A stretch of DNA of 64,000 bases from Syngnathus acus (lineage: Eukaryota; Chordata; Actinopteri; Syngnathiformes; Syngnathidae). Where the stretch lies: contig NC_051100.1 of the NCBI RefSeq assembly GCF_901709675.1, forward strand, positions 1,240,001 to 1,304,000, in the 5' to 3' direction. The translations under genes were made by a program, and so were the position numbers. The notes beneath the pieces were generated by a model. That model was not told the DNA's origin and did no database searches. It worked only from the letters and a program-made list of their open reading frames with translations. How positions within the stretch are numbered: position 1 is the first letter of the stretch; each line of letters opens with the position of its first letter. Below are positions 34,721 to 46,741 of this stretch, piece after piece.

Positions 34721-37700
34721 GTTCTCTCGCCAAAGAAAGCATTGATCCGTTTTTTGTTTGACTCCAATGTCTGCGTTTGTTTTGACATTCGGTGCATTGA
34801 CTTTTCAGTGTTACTGTATGCAGTTCATTTGAATATTTCAAGCTATATCTATCAGAGAAATTTATATTCAGTCTTTTATAGCGCAATCAACCACGTTGAG
34901 CGCCAAACTTTAAATTGCGGAACCATAAGTGATCATATTCTCTTTATGTTTATTTGAGAAAATAAAATATTATACATTTTGATTCGGGACCTTTGAGACG
35001 TCCATTTTATTTTTCTTCCTGAAAAAAGGTTGTAGGAGATCAGATGTTGCCCGAAGCTAGCGTAATACTAAATAAATACGCATCATTGGATAAATCCAAA
35101 ATTAACAAAACAAAATATAATCAAGAAATAAACTAGTAATGACTTTAATAATAAAAAAACCCACAATGATTTGAGGGAGTAAGCCAATCGGGATCAACAA
35201 TTACACCTGGTGCTCTCTGCAAGTGATTGGCGTCCGTCTTCCCAACACCGCGTGTCTTGACAAATGTTGGAGAGCCCCACAAACAAGAGGATTCAAAGGA
35301 TTTCTCATTCGAAATAGGGGGAAAGAAAAAAACAAGACATCGAACAGCTTTCAGGTAGGCAACGTTTTGCTCCGTCATAATTAATGTTTGACGTTGGAAA
35401 TGCGGAGATAACTTGACGACGTCTTCCGCCTTCGGCTTTTAATCATTTCTACATTTCTTTTCAAACAAACTAGCCCGTGTATTCATTAAGCTGCTTAGCT
35501 TGTAGCATGTTGATTAACGTAACTTCGATATGTAAATAAACTTAACATAGAATCGTTAACACAAGTTCACAAGACTTAGGGACAAATCTTGTTCAAGGCA
35601 ACAACGTTTACAAGAATAACATCAGGTTCGTACATTCACAGTATAACTCATGCCGGCCCGCCGCCGGTCGTTACTGGGTCACGAGCTGAGTGAGCAAAAC
35701 ACTTGTACTAAGCGTCCACAGGAGGGCGCTCTTAACTAGTAAATAGAAATTGATGACGTTTGAATACAAAACATACAGAGGGCAGAACAATACTGCAGGC
35801 CCAGGGTCTGTTGAGCCCATTTAAGGTCATTTCCAGTATTTCTTCTTGAAATGTACAGTCTTGTAATGCTGCAATAATGAAAGTACCACACTTGTATGTC
35901 TTTTTTTTTTTTGTTTCTTAAAATTGTCCCCCCTGAGCAGTTCCCTTGCATTATCTGTACCAAATGTCTATGTTTTTCTTTTAACAGATCTTCAAAGTCG
36001 GTAAAATATAATGAGCAGTTCTTGAACGCAAAGATTGTTTGGATGAGCCGTGTTTGCGCTGCAGCTTCAAACTTGCAGACAGGCTCAGGGGAAAGTGGTG
36101 AATTCTGGGATGTGGGTGGAATGTGAGCTTTCTCCAAGGACACGACGCTTCCTCTATCTGCACTTTCATTAGAAATGCACAAACAAGAACACATCAGTGA
36201 AATGAGCCATGGCATGAATTGTCTGAGCAAAAAAAAAAAAGATATATATTGGACTTTGACGAGTAGGAAAGGAAGGGAATTTCTCATTGCTTTGCTAAAA
36301 GTCCTCTCGGTGAAAATGGGATGCTGTGTTTTGCCGCCATCTTTGTCTCTAACCCCCCTACTGCTTCGGGCCTCAGTTTCCATGACGCTAATTGTTTCTG
36401 CTACTTGTGCCAAGTACCAACTCATCCTTGCCACGTTCTTGCAGACAACCCCCGGTCCCTGGGCTGCTTTTTGTGTCGGTTTAAGCCATGAAAAAGCGAA
36501 GGAATGCGCCGCCGCCATCTGCACGCCAGCGTTCCTCCTCGCGGCCGTGACTGTCAAGAACGCCACGGCGGCACACGTCCTCCCTCGCCTGCTCTCAGAG
36601 GTAACAAAATCAACACCAGAAAACAAAAGTGACAACTTCTGCTGCTAATATGAAACAAAATAATTCAAGAGGTCTCTGTTTTGACGAAGCAGAGTGGGAG
36701 CACACTTTATATTTTAAAAAGCCGAATGTCGCTCTTTAATATATTCCGGTGCCAAGCATAGAATAATTCCCCCATCCCGATGACAGTGAACAGATTTCGT
36801 TCGCTGTCTAAAATGTCACTGCCGCTCTTATTTTTGTATTTTAATTTTTTTGTGTGGGTCTACGTATCATGTGGACGGACGGTTTGACGGTAATTCAAGA
36901 GTGAGCTAGCTGGGCTGAGTTTTAGCCATACCCAAATAATCTGGGTATTGAAATGGTAGAAAAAGCATTTAATGCTACACAGCAACTCAACCATACTGTT
37001 CTATACTATACTGTTATTCTCATGATCCAATAATTCTTTTAAAATTCGAACCCCTAATGTAGATCACAACCAAGTTTTGTTGTTGTTGTGCAAGCCTTAA
37101 GCGCAAGACTCAAGTGTTGTACATGTCCCAGGGAACTTTCAAACCCTAGTTTGACTTTGTTTTTGTAGTCTTTTCATTTGGCCAGCAAGCGACGCTGTTG
37201 TTTAGCTAATCGACACATTTCGAGAAAGGCTGGAGCCTCCCTCTGTGGGAGGCAATTTCACTTTCCTCTTGTTGAATTGACCTGTGACACCATCACAGAG
37301 CACACAGCGGGGCCCGTATTGACTAGCTGGTAACACCAAGCTGTTGTTGCATCTTCAGCGTGTTTAGCAAAAAAAAAAAAAAAAAAGATACTATGATGCG
37401 TTCCTAATAGCAGTAGTCACTTTGGCTGTGAGCAGACAGATAAGCAGGCATGAATATTTAGTGATGCTAAGCACAACAGAGAGACTGACAGACGTCTGGC
37501 GGCGCTCAATCGACACGTCGGGCATATGCGTCTTCTGTTTTGACAGCGTGACAAGTCTGCTTCGACGCTTCCGGAAGTGGTTCGTACGCGCCATAACGAT
37601 TGTATTGACGCCGGCTTCACTCAAAGTGCGCCACGGTGCTGCCCTGCAGCTTTCCTGGGCCAACGTGTGTACACAAAGAGCGTGGGTATATGTAGGCCAC

Positions 37701-39408
37701 GTGGAGAGCCGCATCACAATGAGCTTGTAAGGAAATATTCCCAACACCTGCTGCTTTTCACTCATGTAAACCGAGCTTTATTGAAGCTGCATTAGATATG
37801 AATGCTGAGGATAAGCCATTCAACCCCTGACGATCCTTTCTTTTGTGTGTTTGGGCCCCACAGAACAAAACCAGAGATCTTTCCTCGCATTCAAAAAAAA
37901 AATGTTCGCAAACAAACAGAAATGAATGGCAGGTGTGGTTGTTTGACTTACAAATCACCCAGAGCATCTATTCTATTAACCTAGAGTGTAAATAAACGCA
38001 GAATTGAATTTCCATAGATACGCGCGGTAAGTTGACAGTCCTCAAGAGATCAAATAGGCCGTGTGAAGCTCAGAAAATAGCGCTTGCGTGTGTGAAAGCC
38101 AAGAAAAAAAACAAAAAACATCACATCCTTGGAAACAATTACCCGGAGAACCTCTGCTCTTTATTTTGTGTCATGGGGAAACATTTTATTGTCAGTGTAT
38201 CGTGTTTCTAACGATTGCAATAGCTATGTTAGCTTTTAATACTATTGAATAAATGTTTAGCTGATTAATTAACACTACTCAAACAATACATAATATAAAA
38301 AATTAAGAATGACGTAAATCACAGTCAGTTCTGTGTGAAGTATCACATGTGGGGGTGTGGAAACAATTAGTACTGCCTCCCATTGGAACTTGGAAGTCAC
38401 AACTGACCAATTAATGCAAACGGGCCTCTTTTCAAATAAACGCCTCTTTTGAAATAAAAGCCCACCATGCTATGCAATGAACACCCCTGCCTGCCTGCCA
38501 CAATATGATGAAATACATTTCATGTGGTCTCATTGACAAGCCGGCATTTTGATCACGTCAAACTCAATATTTGCCTCACTTCCTGTCCAGGGTCACAAAA
38601 GCCCCCCCCCCCATTAGTCTCCCGCTCATCTGACTGCTGTGTCCCACTGTGACCGCACTTGAGGCGCTAATGATAATGTTATAACCCAGACCAATTACCA
38701 TGGCAATCAGACTCACTTAATTGAGTTGATTATAAGCTCTCCCTCTGTGATGACCCCTCTGGACTCAAGAGAAAGGGAACACAAAGAGACGGAGGGCGTG
38801 GACGCGGCAATGGAGTGTTTCTTCGGGCGTTGTGTGTCATTGCGCGACAGACACATGGGATGTGACTGTCGGGGTGTGTGTGTGTGTGTTGGAAGATGGC
38901 GTGTAAGCGAAGAGAGCAGCCCTTCAGGGACGTGTAAAAGAGTCGAGGGGTGGAACGGTGGCGAGAGAAATGGGGTGGGGGTGCTCTGTGTGTGTGTGTC
39001 CGTCTCAGGCTTGAGGTTCGGAATCACAACCCGGCCTTTGTAATTGACCCGGACACACACAACATCTGAAGTTAATCCAATCAGCGGGGAAAGCGCGACA
39101 CTCCCATCCGCGCAAGACACACAAACATAAGGTCAAGAGCAGCTTGTATTAGCGCAATGATGTCAGGGACAAGTGGTGTGGATAATTGACTTTCAGCACG
39201 CTTAAAAGGCACACACACACACAGAGATGGAGATATGAAGGAAAGCAGCAGGTCCACTCTGCCAGATGACAAATGAAGACTAAGTGACTCAGCAGCAGGC
39301 TGACATTGACACGAGTATTAGCATTCATTTGCACCAAATGGAGGCCATTTTACTACAAGTTGCAAACATCAGATCATTCAGGATTCAAATGAATTTTAGT
39401 TTGTATGG

Positions 39409-39502
39409 CGACGGCTGCTGGGATAGGCTTCAGCACGACGGCTGCTGGGATAGGCTTCAGCACGCCCGCAGCCCCCATAGGGACCAAGCGGTATAGAAAA
39501 TG
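39409..39502 (+). repeat. Fragment of a dispersed fish repeat with a 27-bp tandem duplication
   Basis: The phrase gctgggataggcttcagcac followed by cgcccgcagcccccatag and aagcggtatagaaaatgg is the 3' end of a very common teleost interspersed repeat. The first 27 bp (39409-39435) are exactly duplicated at 39436-39462. Confidence 0.75.
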
Positions 39503-39636
39503 GCCATTTCAACCCGAATACAACTGACCGAGAATTTTGAAAATCAGGCAATGGCAGGCAGAGAAGTAGTAAAATAGCCTTTTTGTGTTTTTTGGTGTCT
39601 GGGATGTTTTTGTGTCGTCCTACAACCTGTTGGAAA

Positions 39637-39662
39637 ATAAAAAATAAAATAAAATAAAATGA
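39637..39662. repeat. (AAAAT)n microsatellite
   Basis: Tandem AAAAT/AAAT units next to the repeat fragment at 39409-39502. Confidence 0.85.
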
Positions 39663-42600
39663 ATACCTCTGACGGAACAATCATGTCTTAAAACCATATT
39701 TTGCAAGCGCATATTTACAAACGGTACTCCAGGCGTGTACTGCTGTCCAAAAACCTAAAGTAGGCAAACCACGGGCTTCGCTGCTTATTTCACTGCTCCC
39801 AACATGGAGGGAGGAACAACCGTGGCAAAGCTTCTTGGGAGTGTTTCAGTTTCATTTACAGTAAAAGAGGACGACACGCTAATAAAGAACTCGGAGCGCA
39901 GTTGGCGAACGTCTAGGGATTGAAAGCAAATGTGCTTTTGAGAGCCGAGGACACCGTTGGCTTTTCATAAGGCCGTCGTGATTGAAAGCAACATTCTAAA
40001 AGGACTATTTACTCTCTTCATTTCCCCTTGTGTACAAGAGACGGGCGGGAGGAGCGTCGGAAAACTGGGCCCGCTCTAATCTTGGATGAAGACCGTGGTG
40101 AATTCATATTGATGGGAAATGCGGCCTCGCAAGCCTGGCAGCCATGTTTTTATTTATCTTTTTCATAAACCACAGGGAACAAGAAGTCAGTCAGCTGACA
40201 GGTGCTAACGGCGCCAATTGTGGCGTGGGTAAGAGATGGGGCGTGGAGAACGTAGCGCGAGAGAAAGAGAGAGAGAACGCAAACGCCGTCTCCACTTTTC
40301 TGACGACTTCTTGCGCTGCTTTGTGTGCATCCCGCCGCTGCTTTGTGTACATCCCGCCCGCTCCCTTCTGTAGCTGGAGAGGATTTTCCGCTGGAGCCTG
40401 TGTAAACACCAAAATGCATGTCAAATACGATGAGTCTTGATGCCTGGATAACATAGCCAAGCACGTGCTTCTCCCGGACTATCTCCAAGCAGAAGCCGCC
40501 TCCCCCCTGAGCTACGTCTGCACCCCGCTGCCATCTTTCCACGCTTGTCGGGCCACAAGTCCCCCCTCTGGAAGGCATTGATTATTTTCAGGGAGAAAGA
40601 GCCTTGTGATTTCTTTTATGTCTCTTGAAGAATGGGAGCGAATATTTTTTGTGAGCGTGGTGTAGCCACATGAAAAATATGAGCTCATTGGGGAAGAAAT
40701 AAAGATGATGGATTTGCTAGGTGACACCTGCGCTGCTGTGCGCTTGCCAGGACTCGGTAGAACTTCTTGCACTCGCGCGTACTCCATTTGCCGAGTGCAG
40801 AACATTAGCATTAGCTGACACTAGCACGTGATGCCTTGACAACAAACGCTGTACAAGGCAAAATGGCCTCCCCCGTAGCCTGATAAAAACAGTTGGATTT
40901 TTATATTCTGCAAATACAATATTAATCACAATTAGACTAGTTTAGACCAATGGGGGCGCACAGAACTTATTATTGTTATAAATTGAGTCCACGTGGTCGA
41001 CTTTATGCTGTTCTTACCATCCAACTTCTGATCCAATCTGTACTTTGGTCCAGACTACGATTGTGAACACAGCCCGAGTGAAGGAGGCAAAAACACATGT
41101 GCAGAATTGAGCAAGCGATGCTGCGGGCAGTGCAAGGCTCCAGGGAACCACTTGAGATTGCAGGCAGAGGGACTGATAAGCCAACGGGCCATTCATCAGA
41201 CCACATGAAGGCAGTAAAGTCGACTGGAGGAACCCAGGCATCGCCCCGGGATGGCAGCCGGCCTCTCAGCCGAGACCTGTGACTAACGCATGCCAACAGG
41301 TGCAAACACGCACGCAAATAACAGAAGAATGGGGAAAAAGATGCACGAATAAATGGACGGAGAGGAGCTCAGGAGAATAGGTGACTCCAAGTGTAATGGA
41401 CTTCCAGAAGCATGGCTCTCATTTCCTCCGAGCTACGCCCGGCGATCGAGGCTCCTGTCGGGGGGGCTGCGTGCGGCCCGTCCTGCTCAGAACGCATCCA
41501 TCAGGCAGATATTACCGCGATCCAGAGGTGATACATTAGCGCCGGTGCCGAGGGGACAATGTGCGCCCGTGATGGATTCCGCCGGAGCGCCCCGCTGATG
41601 TCACACGGCGCCGATGTTACTCAAATGTGCATGCGCGCTACGTCTCCCTTTGAATTTATTCCATAGCAGTGCGCTGTGTATTTTCCTCTTAATCACAGCA
41701 CCCAGAGGACGCGGACATATTTCTAGCTAGCAGAGAGAGTGTTAGCACGTTGCATGCTTATGAAAGCCATACATTACTTAAGCACTTAGGCCAGCCAAAG
41801 AGGGGAGATGAGACTACTTCAAAGTCTTGCCCACGTCTTTATAAGACCATATTAGTGTCTCACTAGTGCTTTGTAGAGCTCGTACCATCAATTTGCCCAA
41901 AGACTCCATCTTAGCTTATATAAATCCCACCTCGGGGCTAATATGAATCAGATTTATTTGCTCCACTCATGTTTATTATTGTGTTTTATAGTTTATATTC
42001 GGTGTTAAACGCCATCAGTCGGACTATACGGCATGTCTGTCTCATCCCTCCAACGGATGAGAATGCTTTATGGAGCCGTGAGTGCCAATAAACAGCCGGC
42101 GACCATCTTGTAGATTCGCATCTTTAATGCTTTCTGCGCGATGAACTCGGCCGTTTAGTGCAGGTTCAAGGCCACGCGGTGATTTTGTCTTGAGCGGCGG
42201 ACAGAGAAGAGGATTTCTAATTCAGACACAGTTCAGCTCTTAACAGCCCTAAAAGGACTTCATAGACCGGCCGAGTAAGACGGATCCTCAGTAATGCCGT
42301 GTCGGACACGTATAAAAAGGTGTCGGGTGATCTTTCTCGGACAAGATGAAAAGTAGGGGCTCTGCCAAGGACAGTGAAAAAGATTGATGGAATCAAGCAG
42401 TGAAGTGACACAATGTTCAAAATGAGCTCTCGCAGATCCAAAGGGAAGCAATCAAAGTAGGCCATGAGAACGCTTTATGTACTGCCAACGCATGTTTGAC
42501 CTCCGGCTTCACCGGTAATTCCACTGCTCCGATGAATATAGCAGACCCTTCCTCCTGCTGTATTGCGCTTCAGTATTAAAATAACGTTTGTAAAATCCAC

Positions 42601-43809
42601 TTTTGGCCGATGTGGCCGTAAAACGGAATTATAACACGCTTCATCGTTTTAGCGCTGGATAAATCACTGGAGAACTCGCCCAGTGGATCGTTTGACCAGC
42701 AGTATTCATTTATTATACACTCATCATCCCAGGCCTTTCTTTTTTCATCGTTGCCAAATCACTATTGCTGTTGTTATGATAATTACTTTTAATTTTAAGT
42801 TGAAGCATTAGCTCCTCTTTAGTGTCGACAATTTGCATGATTTTTTTAATCGTTGAATCGTTATCCGCATGGTCTAAACACATTTGAACAAGTGCATATT
42901 GAGCAATTGATTTGTGCTTCTCATTCTTAAACAGCATAAACTACTGGTCATTTTTTCCCATTTTAAGTGTTATTGACCCCTGTAGAGTGATTTTAGTCAA
43001 TTCCACAAGCTTCTTTCCAAACCTCACCCACAGCCTTCGATAGAACGCAAGCAACATGTCAGCATCCACTTTCTTATTTTCACAAATGTTTGGCTCGGTG
43101 GACCATCAAGAACGACGGCATCCGTCACAATCCACGGATCTGGATTTCGCAAAGTTCACGCGGCAGCTGCAAAGGAAATGAGCGAGCGTGTGGATTTCCC
43201 GCCCGGCGTTTCCGCGGCAGCGCCTGTCTCTGTTTCGAACGACTCTTTGATAGATGTTTGGCTGGTAGACAGACAGGCATGTGCCAAGACGATGGCATCA
43301 AAACGCCGATGATTGACGGCAACTGACAGCCATCTTCCTCCTAAACACACCGCGGGTCCCTGTGCTTGCTCTCTTTCTCCCTCTCTCTTTGGCGCTGTCA
43401 TTCGAGAAGACTGTGAGATAAAGAGAAGGATGTCATAAAGCAGTTGCTGTCATTGTGTTTTGTTTTGGTCAGGGCACCTTTGTAAAGTTTTGAAAGACAT
43501 TCAGAAGGGTTTAGTATAGGGACGGGCATTTGATGAAATGGCCTCAATCGATCAGCAGGAAAATGCATCATAAATTCTTTTGGGTTTTTTTCCTTGTACC
43601 ATTGCGCGATGGCAGAAAGTAGTAGGTTATATTTCAACAGTCCCCTTAACAACAAACCATTAATTGCCTTGTTAGAATAAATAAAAGCAGCACTACAACT
43701 TTCGAATGGCTTTCCACCAGTCTGTCGACTTCAAACCCTTGTGTAGTGATGCTGGATGTTAACATTATATGCTAAGGCTTTCTACGCAGGTCTATCTTGA
43801 CTTTAGCCT

Positions 43810-43905
43810 CATCCATCCTTCCTGGGAATTTGGACGACACCCTGGACTGGTTGTCACTCAATCCCATGGTGGCTGTCAGAGAGCTCATTGCATGGGAATT
43901 GATGC
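43810..43905. repeat. Degenerate fragment of a dispersed fish repeat
   Basis: acaccctggactggttgtcactcaatc is recognisable as an internal piece of the same common teleost repeat seen at 16896 and 39409. The flanks are too diverged to set borders. Confidence 0.4.
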
Positions 43906-45626
43906 CACGCCAGCTGGACCTTAGTCAGCTAAGTGAATCACTTGACAACCCTAGTTGGGGCTAAATTAATTGCCCCCCCCCCACTGGTATCGGTGCCGTG
44001 TCATGACAGCCGTGAGGTAGTTTACTCGCATGCCTCGAAACAAAATTAAAGAGAATCATTTTTGCAGAAAATGCGTGGGATGAACCCCCCAAATTACAGG
44101 CTCTCAAATATATTCTCTCAATTTCATAATTAATATTGCACTGTTATAGTACTTGTATGTGATGATTTATGAATCATGTTTTCATCATGACACTAATCAA
44201 CATTTTTTTTGAACGCCAAATTCCAAGATTGTTCTTTTTGCTGAATCCGAATGCACCCATTTCAGGTTGATTTAAAAATGAGAAAACAGAAATATTTAGA
44301 ACACATCAAGAAACTTGAACATGTGCGCTTTTCTTCCGGGTTTTTATCATTCCAAGGAGATGGCGGTGGTCCCTTCTCCACGTTCTAACTGCGTTGCCAT
44401 TATCTTCTGACACACTTCTCCTCCACTAAATGATTTCTCTTCATCTCCTGGCAAGTCACCTAATCAAAGTTGAAAGAGGCGAGCTCGGTGCCTTCTCGAG
44501 AGCCCGTCGGCTTTCGACTGCTTTCGCTGTCATTACAGAGATGAATGGCGGCAGCTGAGAACTCGTTCGTTCTTCCGCATCCCGACAGAACGTCTCTCTA
44601 TGCGGCTTATGATCTTTCAAACGCCACCAAGGTCGTGTCACGTTACCCAACGTATATGTCACGTTCAGGTTCAATCTGCAATACGTGGCTCATTGAGATC
44701 ATTAGTACATGTTGAAAAGAGCAGAGACGGAGGAGATATCAAGTTTCTCTTGGTTTTGAGCCAGTGGTCCTCATGTAATGACAGAACATCAGCTCCAAAC
44801 AGCCTAACTAGAAGGCTTTTGTCAACTTCTTTTTTTGGCTAGAGGGAGTTGAAGGAAGAAAGATGACATATGTCTTCCTCTTCTGGAAATATAGCAAGGA
44901 TCTTGGCGTTATGTCTGCACGGCGCATGACAAGTGACTCATTGGAGTGATTAAGCAGAAAACTGACAAAGCAATCTGTTCTGGACACATGATTTAGCATT
45001 TTGAAACATTCCAATCGGAAATAATGGAAGTGCAGTCTTTTCATGGCACAAATGCTAGCTCTCTTTTTAGCTACCGTTCACAAAAAAACATGTTGTGAAT
45101 AGTGAAATCTAAAAATGAATCAGACGTCAAATTTAGGATTGCTTCGTTTGGATGGTTACAGGTTGTATGGAGTGGAGGAGAACTGCAAAGGTATTTTACT
45201 TCAAAATTGAAGGGGCCCGTTAGCAGTAGCGTTATCTTCCATCACGCCATTTTGAGGAGTTGATGACATCTCCATCTCACCGCAAATCCCGAGCTGTCTG
45301 CCGAGTGTGTTTGCCGAGGTTTTACAGCTGTTTACTTCGAATCTAATTACCTCTTTTAGACATGCGGCTGCTTAGAAAAGTGACTTTACGGATCAAGACT
45401 GTTGGCGAAAAAAAAAAAATCTAAGCTCCTCGGGCTTAATTTGTCAATTATTAAAACATAATTACATTTTCTTTAAAGCCATTAGCCGCAGGGTTTTAAG
45501 AATCATTTTGTGTCAAGCCAATAAGTTTCCTCTGTGCTTTTCACAAAGAAAAATGTAAATGTCTGGGTTATTTCCCCCAGTGAGTCTTACAAAGTGTGGA
45601 GATGATTCATGGCAGATGAAAGCATT

Positions 45627-45674
45627 CTTCATAATTAGATTAGCCTGATGGACTAGAATTCATTAATTATGAAG
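45627..45674. repeat. Inverted pair of homeodomain-type sites
   Basis: An 11-bp arm (cttcataatta, 45627-45637) is exactly reverse-complemented at 45664-45674 (taattatgaag), with 26 bp between. Each arm contains a TAATTA or ATAATTA core. A further aattcattaattat overlaps the right arm. Confidence 0.6.
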
Positions 45675-45707
45675 ATACATACACATGGTTCTTAATACAG
45701 TCCCCCT

Positions 45708-45710
<3 letters not shown>

Positions 45711-45741
<31 letters not shown>
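45711..45741. repeat. (CT)n microsatellite
   Basis: About 15 tandem CT units in the gene-poor region. Confidence 0.95.
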
Positions 45742-45745
<4 letters not shown>

Positions 45746-46720
45746 GACCTCGTCGGCACATTGCCCATTCATCTGTAGTCAGCTGCTGGGCTGAGTTACT
45801 AAGTTGTGGTCACACATTGTTCCAACAAATAATGCGAAAGCACGGAAAGGCCAGCCTCAAAGTGATGGCCACAATATGCGATTGCCTTTAAAACTTAAGC
45901 GGCGCGTTTAATTTATTGAGGGTGTCACATGGCGGCGGTGAGTAATTATTCTCCGGGCTTAATGAATTCCATGGCCGTAGGGCCGCCTGTCAAGGAGGAG
46001 GACACCCTCACTGACCATGTTAGATGCTTTGAGACAATGCTCGTGGCTTCCTGGAGATCCAAAATCATGCAAAGATTTAACACGCATATTGCACAGTCAC
46101 TTTTAGTTTATTATGCTAGATGTGTTTTTCCCGCAAAAAAACCCAGTAGGTTCTCCTTTAGTGATGAGCATTTCAGTAAATTTCCGTTCTTGACACAATT
46201 AGATGACTGATTAATTGGTAGGCAGGATGTCTGAGGATCTTAAAAACATCAGTCTGCTCGAGACTAATTATGAATGATCCCCAAATGAAACTTGGCCCTT
46301 CTTCCCATCTTTTTTTCTGAAAAAATGCATGAAAGCCAATGAACATCAAAATCCATTTTCTGTCGTACAGATCCTGTTTGGAGTCAAATCCATTTGTGAC
46401 AGATGTGCATATCATTTCTTGTCACGTCGCATCGACCTCTTTTGGTCACAATCTTTCAGATGCCAGTAATAAGTTTCAAATCATAAATGAGTCCTTCTGT
46501 CTTGTTCCATATCGCGGTCTGATACAGTTTTTCTTCATGACTCGGTTGACATCTCTTCAAAGGCTTGACTTTACTGTATCTTGCCATCTGGTCATTCCTT
46601 GTTGTCCAGCTGTCATGAGTTTACACAATTAAATGCATGTTATGCGGGATACGTCTGGAAAATGTGTGAAGCCACGTCCACAGAGTTCAAGCAGAGTGGA
46701 GCTTTTATTCCGAGTCTTCA

Positions 46721-46741
46721 TACACACACACACACACACAC
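46721..46741. repeat. (CA)n microsatellite
   Basis: About ten tandem CA units; a 19-nt poly-T run lies nearby at about 46829-46847. Confidence 0.9.

Noticed and set aside
36175-36648. 157-codon plus-strand frame in the gene-poor region
   Set aside because: It overlaps the antisense 299-codon frame, has no recognisable domain and no clear promoter or splice context.
43990-44015. let-7-like string tgaggtagtt
   Set aside because: It matches only the seed. The following bases diverge and no precursor hairpin is evident.
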